Shown: one piece after another, positions 1-9,505 of the stretch
How positions within the stretch are numbered: position 1 is the first letter of the stretch
Layout: every line of letters begins with the position of its first letter
Source: Nitrobacter sp. 62-13
Lineage (GTDB): Bacteria > Pseudomonadota > Alphaproteobacteria > Rhizobiales > Xanthobacteraceae
DNA: 36,410 bases
Direction: 5' to 3'
Assembly (NCBI RefSeq): GCF_001896955.1
Contig: NZ_MKRN01000188.1
Span: 1 to 36,410, forward strand
Notes under the pieces: generated by a model
The model's input: the letters and a program-made list of their open reading frames with translations, nothing else
What the model was told of the DNA's origin: nothing
Databases searched by the model: none
Program-made: the position numbers and the translations under genes

Positions 1-738
1 GCGGCCGGCATTGCCGCAGCGTCCGCGCTCGGCGCGAGCGCCGCGCAGGCGGCGGCTGGCGACGAATTGAAGGCGATCCCCGAACTCGCTCCCCACTGGA
101 AGAAGCTGGACCTCGCGGCGATCCTGCGCAAGCCGGCGGCGTTCGCATCGGTGAGCCAGAACAATTCGCTGTATCAGCCATGGGGCGCGCAGGCCGGCGA
201 GAAGCATTGGGAGCGTGGCAGCCTCGCGGCCACGATCAAGGTGGTGAACGCTGCGCGCAAAGCATCCAACTTCAAGTCGTTCAACTGGATCGGCTACGAG
301 GTCTTCCGCGAAAACTATCCGCAGTCCGAGTTCGACAAGGTGCAATATGAAAGCTGGACCGGCGCGCTGAATTTCTCGCCGGAGAAAAAGAAGGCCGACA
401 ACGAGCTGGTTCCCGAACTGCGCGCGCTGGTGCGGCCCGGCGATCTCGAGTTCAATGAACTGGCTTTGCAGACCGCATTCGCCGGCACGCAACTGCCGCT
501 CGAATTGTCGCGCAAGCGGATCGAGGTGCTGGTCCTGACCGGCATCCACACCGACTGGTGCATCGAGGGCAACGCACGCGCCGCGCGCGACAACGGCTAC
601 CTGCCCATTGTGATCGGCGACGCAACCGGGACGCAGAAGCCGGAGCAGCTTGCGGGTGCGTTGGAGCGCATCAACAACTTCTTCGCGCCGGTCATTTCCT
701 CCGATACCTTCGTGCGGCTGCTGGGTCAGTCGAGCTGA
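1..738 (+). CDS. Exported isochorismatase-like cysteine hydrolase, 5' end truncated by window edge
   Basis: Frame 1 is open from base 1 (AAGIAAASALGASAAQAAAGDEL..., Ala-rich signal-peptide-like), then VLVLTGIHTDWCIEGNARAARDNGYLPIVIGDAT, typical of the isochorismatase/cysteine hydrolase fold; stop at 738. Confidence 0.75.
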   Translation, partial: AAGIAAASALGASAAQAAAGDELKAIPELAPHWKKLDLAAILRKPAAFASVSQNNSLYQPWGAQAGEKHWERGSLAATIKVVNAARKASNFKSFNWIGYEVFRENYPQSEFDKVQYESWTGALNFSPEKKKADNELVPELRALVRPGDLEFNELALQTAFAGTQLPLELSRKRIEVLVLTGIHTDWCIEGNARAARDNGYLPIVIGDATGTQKPEQLAGALERINNFFAPVISSDTFVRLLGQSS

Positions 739-921
739 ACCGATCCTCCACGAGGAGGTCACGACGCTGCGGGCCGGTCTTGACCACGCCGGCCCGAGCG
801 TTGCCCCGGACTGTCCCCTTTCGGTACAAAATGTCGCATCGGTGGTGCCGGGAATCCACATTTTAACCTTTAATTAACGATGGACCTTGAAGACCGCGCG
901 CCGACTTGCTTTGATCGGGAC

Positions 922-1431
922 ATGAGCACGACCCTGATCGAACTCCGGCCGGCCAAGGTCGCGGATGCATCCGCGGTCGCCGCCACCCATGACGAAGCTT
1001 GGCGTTCGGCCTATCAGGGCATCATTCCCGGCGCGGAGCTTGAGAAGCTGATCAACCGGCGCGGTCCACACTGGTGGGACAGCGCGATCCGCAAAGGCAG
1101 CCGTATCAGCGTGCTGGTATTCGGCGACAAAGTCGCGGGCTATGCGAACTACGGTCACAACCGCGCCCGCAGCCTGCACTATGAAGGCGAAATCTACGAG
1201 CTTTACCTGCGCCCGGAATTCCAGGGCCTGGGGTTCGGCCGACGGCTGTTCACCGCCGCCCGGCGCGACCTCACGCAGAGCGGACTGAAAAGCATGGTGA
1301 CCTGGGCGCTGTCCGACAACGAGTCGGCGACGGAGTTCTACCGCGCGCTCGGCGGCCGCATGGTCGCCCGCTCATCGGAGAGGTTCGGGCCGAAGTCGCT
1401 CGACAAGGTGGCGTTCGCCTGGGCCGGTTAG
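922..1431 (+). CDS. GNAT family N-acetyltransferase
   Basis: ORF 880..1431; likely start ATG 922 (MSTTLIELRPAKVADASAVAATHDEAW). Contains IYELYLRPEFQGLGFGRRLFTAARRDL acetyl-CoA loop and ALSDNESATEFYRALGG. Confidence 0.85.
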   Translation: MSTTLIELRPAKVADASAVAATHDEAWRSAYQGIIPGAELEKLINRRGPHWWDSAIRKGSRISVLVFGDKVAGYANYGHNRARSLHYEGEIYELYLRPEFQGLGFGRRLFTAARRDLTQSGLKSMVTWALSDNESATEFYRALGGRMVARSSERFGPKSLDKVAFAWAG

Positions 1432-1458
1432 TGAAGCGGATTTAAAGATCGCGCCATC

Positions 1459-1604
1459 GTCATTCCGGCCTCCGCAGAAGCCATGCTCCGGATCCGGGAA
1501 TGCGAGGGTCCGTTTCAACGGCGTTGAACCAGACTCGTCGCTTGCCTTTTTGTTTGAGCATGATCCTTTCCGAAAGCCGGTTTCCACTTTTTCGGGATCA
1601 TGCC
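1459..1604. repeat. Two adjacent palindromic intergenic repeats (CATTCCGG...CCGGGAATG type, and GCATGATCCTTTCCGAAAG...CTTTTTCGGGATCATGC type)
   Basis: Inverted arms visible in sequence: cattccgg/ccgggaatg at 1459-1503; gcatgatcc.../...ggatcatgc with ccgaaa/tttcgg at about 1556-1604. Confidence 0.7.
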
Positions 1605-1765
1605 CTTAAAGACAATCGGCCGGTTTAGATACCGGGTTCGCGCGTCCGGCGCGCCCCGGATTGATCGAAAGTTTTTCAGCACCCCAAGTCGCCATTGAAG
1701 CCCGCCCGCTGCCCGGTCATAGTCGTTTTTCAGATTCCCATCCCAGACCCACCGCGAGGCGGCCG

Positions 1766-2296
1766 ATGCGTATCGATGCGATCTCGACCGGACCCAATCC
1801 GCCACATGAGGTGAATGTCATCATCGAGGTGCCGGTCGGCGGCGAGCCCATCAAGTACGAGATGGACAAGAACGCCGGCACGCTGGTGGTCGACCGGTTT
1901 CTCTACACCGCGATGCGCTATCCCGGGAATTACGGCTTCATCCCGCATACGCTGTCGCAGGACGGCGACCCCTGCGACGTGCTGGTCGCCAACACGCGCG
2001 GTATCGTCCCCGGCGCCGTGATCAGCGTCCGGCCGGTCGGCGTATTGTTGATGGAGGACGAGGCCGGCGGCGACGAGAAAATCATCGCGGTCCCGACCTC
2101 GAAACTGACCCAGCGCTACGACAAGGTGAAAAACTACAGCGACCTGCCCGACATCACGCTGCAGCAGATCCAGCACTTCTTCGAGCACTACAAGGATCTG
2201 GAGCCCGGCAAATGGGTCAAGGTGTTGCGCTGGGGCGGCGCAGACGACGCGCACAGGTTGATCCTGGAAGCCATCGCGCGTGCGAAGGGGAAGTAG
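1766..2296 (+). CDS. ppa: Inorganic pyrophosphatase
   Basis: [74 protein letters not shown] is family I soluble PPase; ORF track start 1661 is upstream of the likely ATG at 1766. Confidence 0.96.
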   Translation: MRIDAISTGPNPPHEVNVIIEVPVGGEPIKYEMDKNAGTLVVDRFLYTAMRYPGNYGFIPHTLSQDGDPCDVLVANTRGIVPGAVISVRPVGVLLMEDEAGGDEKIIAVPTSKLTQRYDKVKNYSDLPDITLQQIQHFFEHYKDLEPGKWVKVLRWGGADDAHRLILEAIARAKGK

Positions 2297-2301
2297 CTGC
2301 G

Positions 2302-3186
2302 CTACATCCCCGGCGCGGGCAATCCTTCGATCGCGCAGGCGGCGCGCAGCGTATTGACGAGAAGACAGGCCACCGTCATCTGGCCGACGCCGCCAGGCAC
2401 CGGCGTCACCGCCCCCGCGACCTTCATGGCTTCGTCGAACGCAACGTCGCCGACGAGGCGGGTCTTGCCGTCGGCCGCAGGCAGGCGGGTGATGCCGACA
2501 TCGATCACGGTCGCGCCCGGCTTGAGCCAGTCGCCGCGCACCATTTCGGCCTTGCCGACCGCCGCATAGACGAGATCGGCGCGGCGGCAGAGTTCGGGCA
2601 GGTTGCGCGAGCGTGAATGCGCGATGGTCACCGTGGCGTTTTCGTTGAGCAGCAACTGCACCAGCGGCCGTCCCACAAGATTGGAGCGACCGATCACGAT
2701 GGCATCCATGCCTTCGAGCGAGGAATGCACGCTCTTGGTCAGGATGATGCAGCCGAGCGGCGTGCACGGCGACAATGCGGGCAAACCGCCGGCGAGACGA
2801 CCGGCGTTATGCGGATGCAGGCCGTCGACATCCTTCGCCGGATCGATGGACGCAATGATGGTTTCGGTATCGAGTCCCTTCGGCAGCGGCAGTTGAACCA
2901 GAATGCCATGCACGGCGGGATCGGCGTTCAGTTTCGCGACCAGCGCCAGCAGGTCCGCCTGCGCGACATCGGCCGGCAGGACGTGTTCGAACGAGGCCAT
3001 GCCGGCCGCCTGGGTCTGCTTGTGCTTGTTGCGGACGTAAACTTCGCTCGCGGGATCGTTGCCGACCAGCACCACGGCGAGGCCCGGAGTCAGCCCGTGA
3101 TCGCGCTTCACCCGCGCCACCTCATCGGCCACCCGCGCGCGCAAATCTGCCGCGATGAGTTTTCCATCGATGATTTTGGCCGTCAT
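2302..3186 (-). CDS. folD: Bifunctional methylenetetrahydrofolate dehydrogenase/cyclohydrolase
   Basis: [23 protein letters not shown]..., [53 protein letters not shown]. Confidence 0.97.
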   Translation of the reverse strand: MTAKIIDGKLIAADLRARVADEVARVKRDHGLTPGLAVVLVGNDPASEVYVRNKHKQTQAAGMASFEHVLPADVAQADLLALVAKLNADPAVHGILVQLPLPKGLDTETIIASIDPAKDVDGLHPHNAGRLAGGLPALSPCTPLGCIILTKSVHSSLEGMDAIVIGRSNLVGRPLVQLLLNENATVTIAHSRSRNLPELCRRADLVYAAVGKAEMVRGDWLKPGATVIDVGITRLPAADGKTRLVGDVAFDEAMKVAGAVTPVPGGVGQMTVACLLVNTLRAACAIEGLPAPGM

Positions 3187-3202
3187 GCTGATTCCTGGGC
3201 TT

Positions 3203-3307
3203 GCTGGAGTCTTTCACCGTTTCATGGAAACGATGAAAGCCTCCAGCTTCTTGGTTTAACGCGTTTCTTCACGCGAACCGGATTCCACTTCGCTCGAAAA
3301 CGCTCTA
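3203..3307. repeat. Dispersed palindromic element with long hairpin plus 'gtttaacgcgtttcttcacgcgaaccgg...ttcgctcgaaaacgctctag' tail
   Basis: GCTGGAGtCTTTCAcCGTTTC-ATG-GAAACGaTGAAAGcCTCCAGC (3203-3247), 21-nt arms with 2 mismatches, followed by a tail I recognise as a common Bradyrhizobium-group intergenic repeat. Confidence 0.75.
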
Positions 3308-3628
3308 GTCCGGTTCGGCCGCGGTCAATGCGCGAAGGGCATTGCCGAGCTTAACGGGATCGCCGCCGACCGCGACCTGCTTCAGCCGCGACGTCGCCCC
3401 CGCACGTATCCGGACGTCGATTTTCCGCACTCCGAGCGCCTTCGCCAGTATCGCCATGACAGCGCGATTGGCTTCGCCGCCTTCGGCGAGGGCGCGAACG
3501 CGAATCTTCACCACCGGGCGTCCGTCGGCCAACGTCTCAATGCCATCGATCCCGTCGCGGCCGCCGCGCGGCGTCACCCGGAGCGCGATGCTGATGCCCT
3601 CCGGAGAATACCGCCACGGCTCCATCAA
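3305..3628 (-). CDS. DUF167 (YggU-family) protein
   Basis: MEPWRYSPEGISIALRVTPRGGRDGIDGI...VKIRVRALAEGGEANRAVMAILAKALGVRKIDVRIRAGATSRLKQVAVGG is the YggU/DUF167 signature. Confidence 0.9.
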   Translation of the reverse strand: MMEPWRYSPEGISIALRVTPRGGRDGIDGIETLADGRPVVKIRVRALAEGGEANRAVMAILAKALGVRKIDVRIRAGATSRLKQVAVGGDPVKLGNALRALTAAEPD

Positions 3629-3636
3629 GCCGCCGG

Positions 3637-3927
3637 TCAGAACACGGCGGGATAGATGTAATAGGTGATGACCCGCTGCATGAACAGGATGATCAGGATC
3701 AGGATGATCGGGGAGATGTCGAGCCCGCCGAGATTGGGCAGCATCCGGCGGATCGGCGCCAGCAGGGGTTCGGTGATCCGTTCCAGGAACTCAGCCACCG
3801 CGGCCACGAACTGATTGCGGGTATTCACCACATTGAAGGCAATCAGCCATGACAGGATCGCCGAGGCAATCAGCAGCCAGACATAGAGGTCGAGGATGAT
3901 GAGAACGATATCCAGTATGGCTCGCAT
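3637..3927 (-). CDS. YggT family membrane protein
   Basis: 96-aa MRAILDIVLIILDLYVWLLIASAILSWLIAFNVVNTRNQFV...ITEPLLAPIRRMLPNLGGLDISPIILILIILFMQRVI; start ATG 3927 rather than the longer ORF. Confidence 0.92.
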   Translation of the reverse strand: MRAILDIVLIILDLYVWLLIASAILSWLIAFNVVNTRNQFVAAVAEFLERITEPLLAPIRRMLPNLGGLDISPIILILIILFMQRVITYYIYPAVF

Positions 3928-4351
3928 GAGGACTTGGCTCGCGGGTTTGGTCGTGGATTCGACCGGTGGAGGGAGTTTGACATTCGCGACCCCACCTGGC
4001 CGCGCGTCTCGGACGCGAATATTAGAATGGGACCACTCGTGCAGCGATTCAGCCGTTCTCTTCACCTTTGGCCGAAGGGCCGTCAAGAGAACTTCTGAAC
4101 CGAACCACACCGGCAGTATCGGTCTCTCGTCTTCCCGGAATTGAAGTTCGCCCTTGGGGTGGTGACGCGACGGCGGCGAACTTGGCATCCGGACAACACG
4201 AGCCCGCTAAAATACCGTTTCGGTTCCCGCCAAACAAGGGAAGTCCGGGAAAATGAGCCTGAAATGCCGGTTTCAGCCGTTCTTGACTTGCCATTGACGA
4301 GGATTGTAAATGACGACGTTCCGGTCGCCGCGTCGTTCGCCGACCGTGGAC

Positions 4352-4427
<76 letters not shown>

Positions 4428-4865
4428 GTGATTCCGGAGAGGCAACCGTTATTCTGTGGAGCTGCCGTCGATCACGACGCGCTCGCTCGAACCGCTCGAT
4501 CGTCGAAAGTGAAGCTCGACAGGACCGCGCATAATCCACGTCATTCGTCGTGGGACATCCTGTGGCCGGGCCGCCCCCTCGGCTGGCCGGCAGCTATTCG
4601 GACCCTGATCCGCAACTCAGCGTTGTACCTCGCGGATGAAATGCATCGCAGCATGGCGGATGGTGCAGCGCGGTTACTGCCAATGCGTTCCCCAGGGGCA
4701 ACAACGCGGTCGAATCAGCACTTGCCGGCACACGGAAGCGGTGCGGAATGTCCGATCAGACAGAAGGTAAGATAATATTAGCCATAAGTAAGATGATAAT
4801 GTCGGTCACACGATTCGGTCACGGCTCTGCTGGCGACCTCCAGCGCGCAGCCGGAGGAACGGGGC

Positions 4866-7451
4866 ATGGGCAGACCGTCAATGGACAAGTCGGGCTTGGT
4901 GGCATGGCTCGCTTTGGCGTTGACGTGGGCGGCGCCAGGGGCAGCACAGGATGCCAGTTGGCTCGCTGCTCCGCCCGGCGGCGATTTTAATGACGCGGCG
5001 AACTGGACCCCGGCCACCGTGCCGACCGGCACCGCATCGTTCGGCATGTCGACCGGCACGACCATTACATTCTCGAGTGACACCACGCTGGGCGGGTGGA
5101 CCTTCAACGCCGGCGCTTCGAATTATACCTTCGCCAGCGACCATGCTCTGATGTTCACCGGCGGGGGAATCGTCCTCAACGACGGCAGCGCCGACATCAC
5201 CAACAATAATTTGCTGCAATTCTCCCACGCCAGCACAGCCGGCAGCGCCAGCATCACTGACACCAATAACGGTGTCCTGCAGTTCATCGACACCAGCACG
5301 GCCGGCAACGCCGTCATCACCAATCATGGTAGCCTGGAGTTCTATGACGCCACCAGGGCGGGCAGCGCCAACATCACCAACACCGGGACCCTGTACTTCT
5401 TCGGTGGCAGCACGGCCGACAACGCTATCATCACAAACAACGGTTCTCTGCAATTCGCCACCCGCGGCACGGCCGGCAACGCCAGTATCACCAATGGGGC
5501 TGGTGCGTCGACCGACTTCTCGGGGTCGAGCGGACCGCTCAACGACGGACAGCTTTCCGCCGGCTCGATCGCAGGCAACGGGCAATTCTACCTCGGTGCC
5601 AATCAACTGACGGTTGGCGGCAACAATCTGAGCACCACCGTCAACGGCGTCATCAGCGACTGCGGACCATCAGGCTCGAGTTGTAGTTCAACTGGCGCCA
5701 CCGGCGGCACGCTGATCAAGACCGGGACGGGAACGCTGACGCTCACCAGCGCCAACCTCTATACCGGAGCCACCACGGTTGATGCCGGCACGCTCAACGT
5801 CACCGGCTCGCTGGCGGCGTCAAGCGCGGTCAGCGTCAACACCGGCGCGGTGCTTGCCGGCACCGGCAGCGTCGGCAGCGTCGGCATCAACAGCGGCGGC
5901 ACGCTGGCGCCGGGCGACGGCACGCCGGGCTCCTCAATGAGTCTCGGCAGCCTGACCCTGCAAGCGGGCGCGGAGTATGTGGTGATGCTCAACCCCGCCA
6001 CCGCGTCTTCCGCCCATGTCACGGGTGCAGCGACGCTCAGTGGGGCCACCGTCAGGGCGATCTATGCCAACGGCAGTTACATCTCGAAGCAATATACCAT
6101 CCTCACCGCGGGCAACATCAGCGGCACGTTCGGCTCGCTGGCCAACACCAACCTTCCCGCGAACTTCACGACCGGCCTGAGTTATGACCCGACCCATGCC
6201 TACCTCAACCTGACGCTGAACTTTGTTCCGCAGCTTGCGAGTGCCTACCTCAGCACGAATCAGCGCAACGTCGCCACTACGCTGATCAATTCCTTCAACA
6301 CCACCGGCGGCATTCCGCTGGTGTTCGGTGCGCTGACGCCGGCGGGCCTGACGTATATCTCGGGTGAAGCGGCGACCGGCTCGCTACAGTCCACCTTCAA
6401 TGCGATGGACCTGTTCCTGGGGATCCTGACCGATCCCTTCATCGCCGGCCGCGGCAATGGTGCAACCGCAAACGGTGCGGCGCCGGCCCATCCCGAAGGG
6501 CGCTACGCTGTCAGCGCCTATGCGCCGGGAGACACGCCGCGCTACGAGCGTGACGCCTATGCCGCGATCTATCGTAAGGCGCCTGCAACGGCCGATCCCC
6601 TCACCCCACGCTGGAGCGTGTGGGCCACGGGCTATGGCGGCTCGCAGACCACCGACGGCAATACGTCGCTCGGGTCCAGTACCGCGACTTCCAGTGTCGC
6701 CGGCGTCGCGGTCGGCGCCGACTACCGCATTTCGCCGTTCACAACCGCGAGCTTCGCGCTGGCGGGCGGCGGAACCACCTTCAATGTCGTCAACGGAAGC
6801 GGACGGTCCGACCTGTTCCAGACGGGCACCTTCCTTCGACACACTGTCGGCTCCGCCTATCTCTCCGGTGCGCTCGCTTACGGCTGGCAGGACGTCACCA
6901 CCAACCGCCTCGTGACGATCAGCAGCGCAGACCGGTTGCAGGCGCGTTTCAGCGCCGATGCATGGTCGGGTCGTGTCGAAAACGGCTATCGCGCGGTCAG
7001 TTCCGCAACGGGCGGCGTCGGTATCACGCCTTATACGGCCGGCCAGTTCATCACCTTCGAACTGCCGGCTTATGCCGAAAGTGTTCTGTCTGGCGCCAAC
7101 ACCTTTGCGCTGGCCAACCATGCCAAAAGCGTGACGGATATCCGCAGCGAAGTCGGTATCCGCACCGACAAATCCTGCGCGGTGCAGGACGCGATCCTGA
7201 CGCTGCGCGGACGTCTTGCATGGGCGCACGATTTCAATCCGGACCGTACCGTCGTGGCGACGTTCCAGACCTTGCCCGGCGCCAGCTTCGTCGTAAACGG
7301 CGCGGCCATGGCCTCCGACGCCGCGCTTATCACCGGCGGGGCCGAGATGAAGTGGATCGACGACTGGTCGGTGGCCGCCACCTTCGAGAGCGAGTTCTCC
7401 AACGTCACGCGATCCTACGCCGGCAAGGGCACGATCCGCCACGTGTGGTGA
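4866..7451 (+). CDS. Type V (classical) autotransporter with repeat-containing beta-helical passenger and C-terminal beta-barrel
   Basis: 861 aa; N-terminal signal (LVAWLALALTWAAPGAAQ), passenger-associated repeat GGTLIKTGTGTLTLTSANLYTGATTVDAGTLNVTGSL, C-terminal barrel (WSVWATGYGGSQTTDGN...) ending GTIRHVW* with terminal aromatic residue. Confidence 0.92.
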   Translation: MGRPSMDKSGLVAWLALALTWAAPGAAQDASWLAAPPGGDFNDAANWTPATVPTGTASFGMSTGTTITFSSDTTLGGWTFNAGASNYTFASDHALMFTGGGIVLNDGSADITNNNLLQFSHASTAGSASITDTNNGVLQFIDTSTAGNAVITNHGSLEFYDATRAGSANITNTGTLYFFGGSTADNAIITNNGSLQFATRGTAGNASITNGAGASTDFSGSSGPLNDGQLSAGSIAGNGQFYLGANQLTVGGNNLSTTVNGVISDCGPSGSSCSSTGATGGTLIKTGTGTLTLTSANLYTGATTVDAGTLNVTGSLAASSAVSVNTGAVLAGTGSVGSVGINSGGTLAPGDGTPGSSMSLGSLTLQAGAEYVVMLNPATASSAHVTGAATLSGATVRAIYANGSYISKQYTILTAGNISGTFGSLANTNLPANFTTGLSYDPTHAYLNLTLNFVPQLASAYLSTNQRNVATTLINSFNTTGGIPLVFGALTPAGLTYISGEAATGSLQSTFNAMDLFLGILTDPFIAGRGNGATANGAAPAHPEGRYAVSAYAPGDTPRYERDAYAAIYRKAPATADPLTPRWSVWATGYGGSQTTDGNTSLGSSTATSSVAGVAVGADYRISPFTTASFALAGGGTTFNVVNGSGRSDLFQTGTFLRHTVGSAYLSGALAYGWQDVTTNRLVTISSADRLQARFSADAWSGRVENGYRAVSSATGGVGITPYTAGQFITFELPAYAESVLSGANTFALANHAKSVTDIRSEVGIRTDKSCAVQDAILTLRGRLAWAHDFNPDRTVVATFQTLPGASFVVNGAAMASDAALITGGAEMKWIDDWSVAATFESEFSNVTRSYAGKGTIRHVW
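5186..5495 (+). repeat. In-frame 19-aa (57-nt) degenerate tandem repeats in autotransporter passenger
   Basis: SADITNNNLLQFSHASTAG / SASITDTNNGVLQFIDTSTAG / NAVITNHGSLEFYDATRAG / SANITNTGTLYFFGGSTAD / NAIITNNGSLQFATRGTAG / NASITN. Confidence 0.85.
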
Positions 7452-7470
7452 GAAGCCGCGGGCCGAAACG

Positions 7471-8289
7471 TCACGATCGCCTTCGCATCTGGAAACCGGC
7501 GACCCCCCACAGGATGAAGTCGCGCGGAAACAGCCGAAGCAGGAACGGCACGATCTTGATCGCGCGCCCGGGCAGCACGGCCCTCTTGTTGGCCATCAGC
7601 GCCTTGTAGCCGTCCGCCGCAACGTCCTTTGCGGACACCTTGAGAATCGCGGAATCAAAGCCCGGCTTGAGCCCCGCCCGCGCCTGAAATCCGGAGGGCA
7701 CCGGCCCCGGACAGATCACGGTGACCCGGACCCCGAGCGGCCCCAGTTCGCCGCGCAGCGCCTCGCTGAACGACAGGACAAAGGCTTTCGTTGCGTAATA
7801 GACCGCCATTCCGGGACCCGGCAAAAATCCTCCGATCGATCCGACATTAAGAATGCCGCCGCGCAGCCGGATCACGCTTGGGGCGAAATGCAATGTCAGA
7901 TCGGTCAGCGCCCGGATGTTGAGGTCGATCATCGCAAGCTGATCGGCGCGATCCAGTTCGGCAGCACGGCCGAACAATCCATACCCGGCATTGTTCACGA
8001 GATACTTGACCTCGACACTCTCGGCGGTGAGTGCCGCAGCGATCCGGTCTGTCGCATCCGCTTCGCCGAGATCGCACGGGATCACGATCGGCGACATGCG
8101 GCCCGATGCGGCGATTTCAGCCGCAAGCGCATTGAGGCGGTCGGCGCGCCGGGCGACCAGGGCCACCCTGTGCCCGTGGGCGGAGAATACCCGCGCGAAT
8201 TCGGCGCCGATCCCGGAGGACGCGCCTGTTATCAATGTCACCGGATTGATCACGATACACACTCTTGAAAATGACTGTGAATAAAACAC
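7471..8289 (-). CDS. Short-chain dehydrogenase/reductase (SDR) family protein
   Basis: VTLITGASSGIGAEFARVFSAHGH, VNNAGYGLFG, YYATKAFVLSFSEALRGEL; true start may be the internal GTG near 8253. Confidence 0.92.
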   Translation of the reverse strand: MFYSQSFSRVCIVINPVTLITGASSGIGAEFARVFSAHGHRVALVARRADRLNALAAEIAASGRMSPIVIPCDLGEADATDRIAAALTAESVEVKYLVNNAGYGLFGRAAELDRADQLAMIDLNIRALTDLTLHFAPSVIRLRGGILNVGSIGGFLPGPGMAVYYATKAFVLSFSEALRGELGPLGVRVTVICPGPVPSGFQARAGLKPGFDSAILKVSAKDVAADGYKALMANKRAVLPGRAIKIVPFLLRLFPRDFILWGVAGFQMRRRS

Positions 8290-8432
8290 GGCCGGAGGGC
8301 GACCGTTTCAGCATGGAGCGGGACGGTCTTCAACACGCTGACGGGAGCGTCAGTTCGAATATTCCGCTTTACATTTGCAACCGGAAACCCTGACAAACCG
8401 GGCGCGCTCGGCGGTTCACGCCGCGCGGCTCC

Positions 8433-8909
8433 TCAGTTTGACCGACCTGCCGCTGATCGCTGGCCGACGCGGTGCTTGAGTTCGATGCGATCGCGCGAGG
8501 AGACCGCCAGGAGATCGGCGGCGCGCCACACCACGTTCTCCTCGAATTCGCTGACGTGACCGTCCGCATAAACCAGTTCCCACATCATTTCGACGATGCG
8601 CAAACGATCCTCATCGTTCAGCGATCGCATGATCACGCTGGTGAAATGATAGAGGTCGACCGCTTCGCCCTCAACCAGCGTCGCCGCCTCGATCAGCTTG
8701 TCGGCGGTGCCGGGGTCCAATTCAAAACGGGTTTCGATCAGTTCGTGCAACTTGCGAAGTTCAACATCGGAAGGCGCACCGTCGAGCGAGATGATATGGA
8801 CGAACAGCGCAGTCGCCGCGAGCTTGCACCCCGTTTCGTCGAATGACCGATGTTCCGGCGTTTCGGATGACACAACGTCGGCAATGAAATGGCGCAGTCT
8901 GTCGAGCAT
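8433..8909 (-). CDS. TerB-like family protein
   Basis: MLDRLRHFIADVV...AATALFVHIISLDGAPSDVELRKLHELI...RLRIVEMMWELVYADGHVSEFEENVVWRAADLL: helical TerB fold with acidic DG/ADGH motifs. Confidence 0.85.
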   Translation of the reverse strand: MLDRLRHFIADVVSSETPEHRSFDETGCKLAATALFVHIISLDGAPSDVELRKLHELIETRFELDPGTADKLIEAATLVEGEAVDLYHFTSVIMRSLNDEDRLRIVEMMWELVYADGHVSEFEENVVWRAADLLAVSSRDRIELKHRVGQRSAAGRSN

Positions 8910-9033
8910 CGATTCGTCTGCCGCAATGTTGGAATGTCACGCGAGCGCGTTCATCAATACGGAAGTCAACCATGCACCTTGCGCCGGAGTTCCCCGCGAA
9001 AGGATTACGCTTCGGCAAGGCAGCAGCTGAAGC

Positions 9034-9264
9034 CTACTCGCCGTGCTCGGTCAAGGTCCTGGCGCACCTCTTGCTGAGCTTGGCGCGGTGTTCCTTCAAG
9101 CACGCCAGAACGACCATATCGCCGTCGTTCATCTTGGACCGGCAATACCGCGTCACGTCTCGCGCGCAGTCGGAATGATGCTTTTCCGCAGCGCTTTGCG
9201 CCGACGCGACGCCGGTCATTCCGAGCAGGGACAGAAGCGATAAAATGGCGGCAAGGCGGGTCAT
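9034..9264 (-). CDS. Small secreted cysteine-rich repeat (GLG1/Cys_rich_FGFR-like) protein
   Basis: MTRLAAILSLLSLLGMTGVASAQS signal peptide followed by SDCARDVTRYCRSKMNDGDMVVLACLKEHRAKLSKRCARTL, with 4 Cys spaced as in cysteine-rich Golgi/FGFR repeats. Confidence 0.75.
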   Translation of the reverse strand: MTRLAAILSLLSLLGMTGVASAQSAAEKHHSDCARDVTRYCRSKMNDGDMVVLACLKEHRAKLSKRCARTLTEHGE

Positions 9265-9353
9265 CGGTGCTCCATCAGTTTCGGTTGAAATCTACCTGCA
9301 TCTTGCAAAATCGGCCGGCGGTCCTCAATCACATGCTCCTGAATCGAACAAGC

Positions 9354-9398
9354 TGGCACCGCTCACGTGACTCGAATACGCGACTTCTATCATTATGG
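9354..9398 (-). pseudogene. Degenerate 3'-half copy of tRNA-Thr (putative attachment-site remnant)
   Basis: TGGCACCGCTCACGTGACTCGAATACGCGACTTCTATCATTATGG aligned by eye to TGGTGCCGCTTGCGTGACTCGAACACGCGACCCCATCATTACGA of tRNA-Thr at 10306: about 35 of 45 columns match, one 1-nt insertion, substitutions all transitions. No 5' half is visible beyond it. Confidence 0.7.
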
Positions 9399-9505
9399 AG
9401 TGAGAAAAAGTCTGTAGCAGCAGCATGGTTCAAGCGCTTTCTCAGCCGAGGCGCCCAGCGGTCTGTCCGGGCCGGCGCGCACAGCCGATTCAATCAGCGC
9501 GAGAA

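Noticed and set aside
1730-2767. 345-aa minus-strand ORF over ppa and folD
   Set aside because: Shifted-frame reading of folD joined to antisense of ppa; no family resemblance.
6384-7442. 352-aa antisense ORF and 329-aa shifted ORF (6620..7609) in the autotransporter
   Set aside because: GC-rich shadow frames of the autotransporter barrel; no independent start signal or domain.
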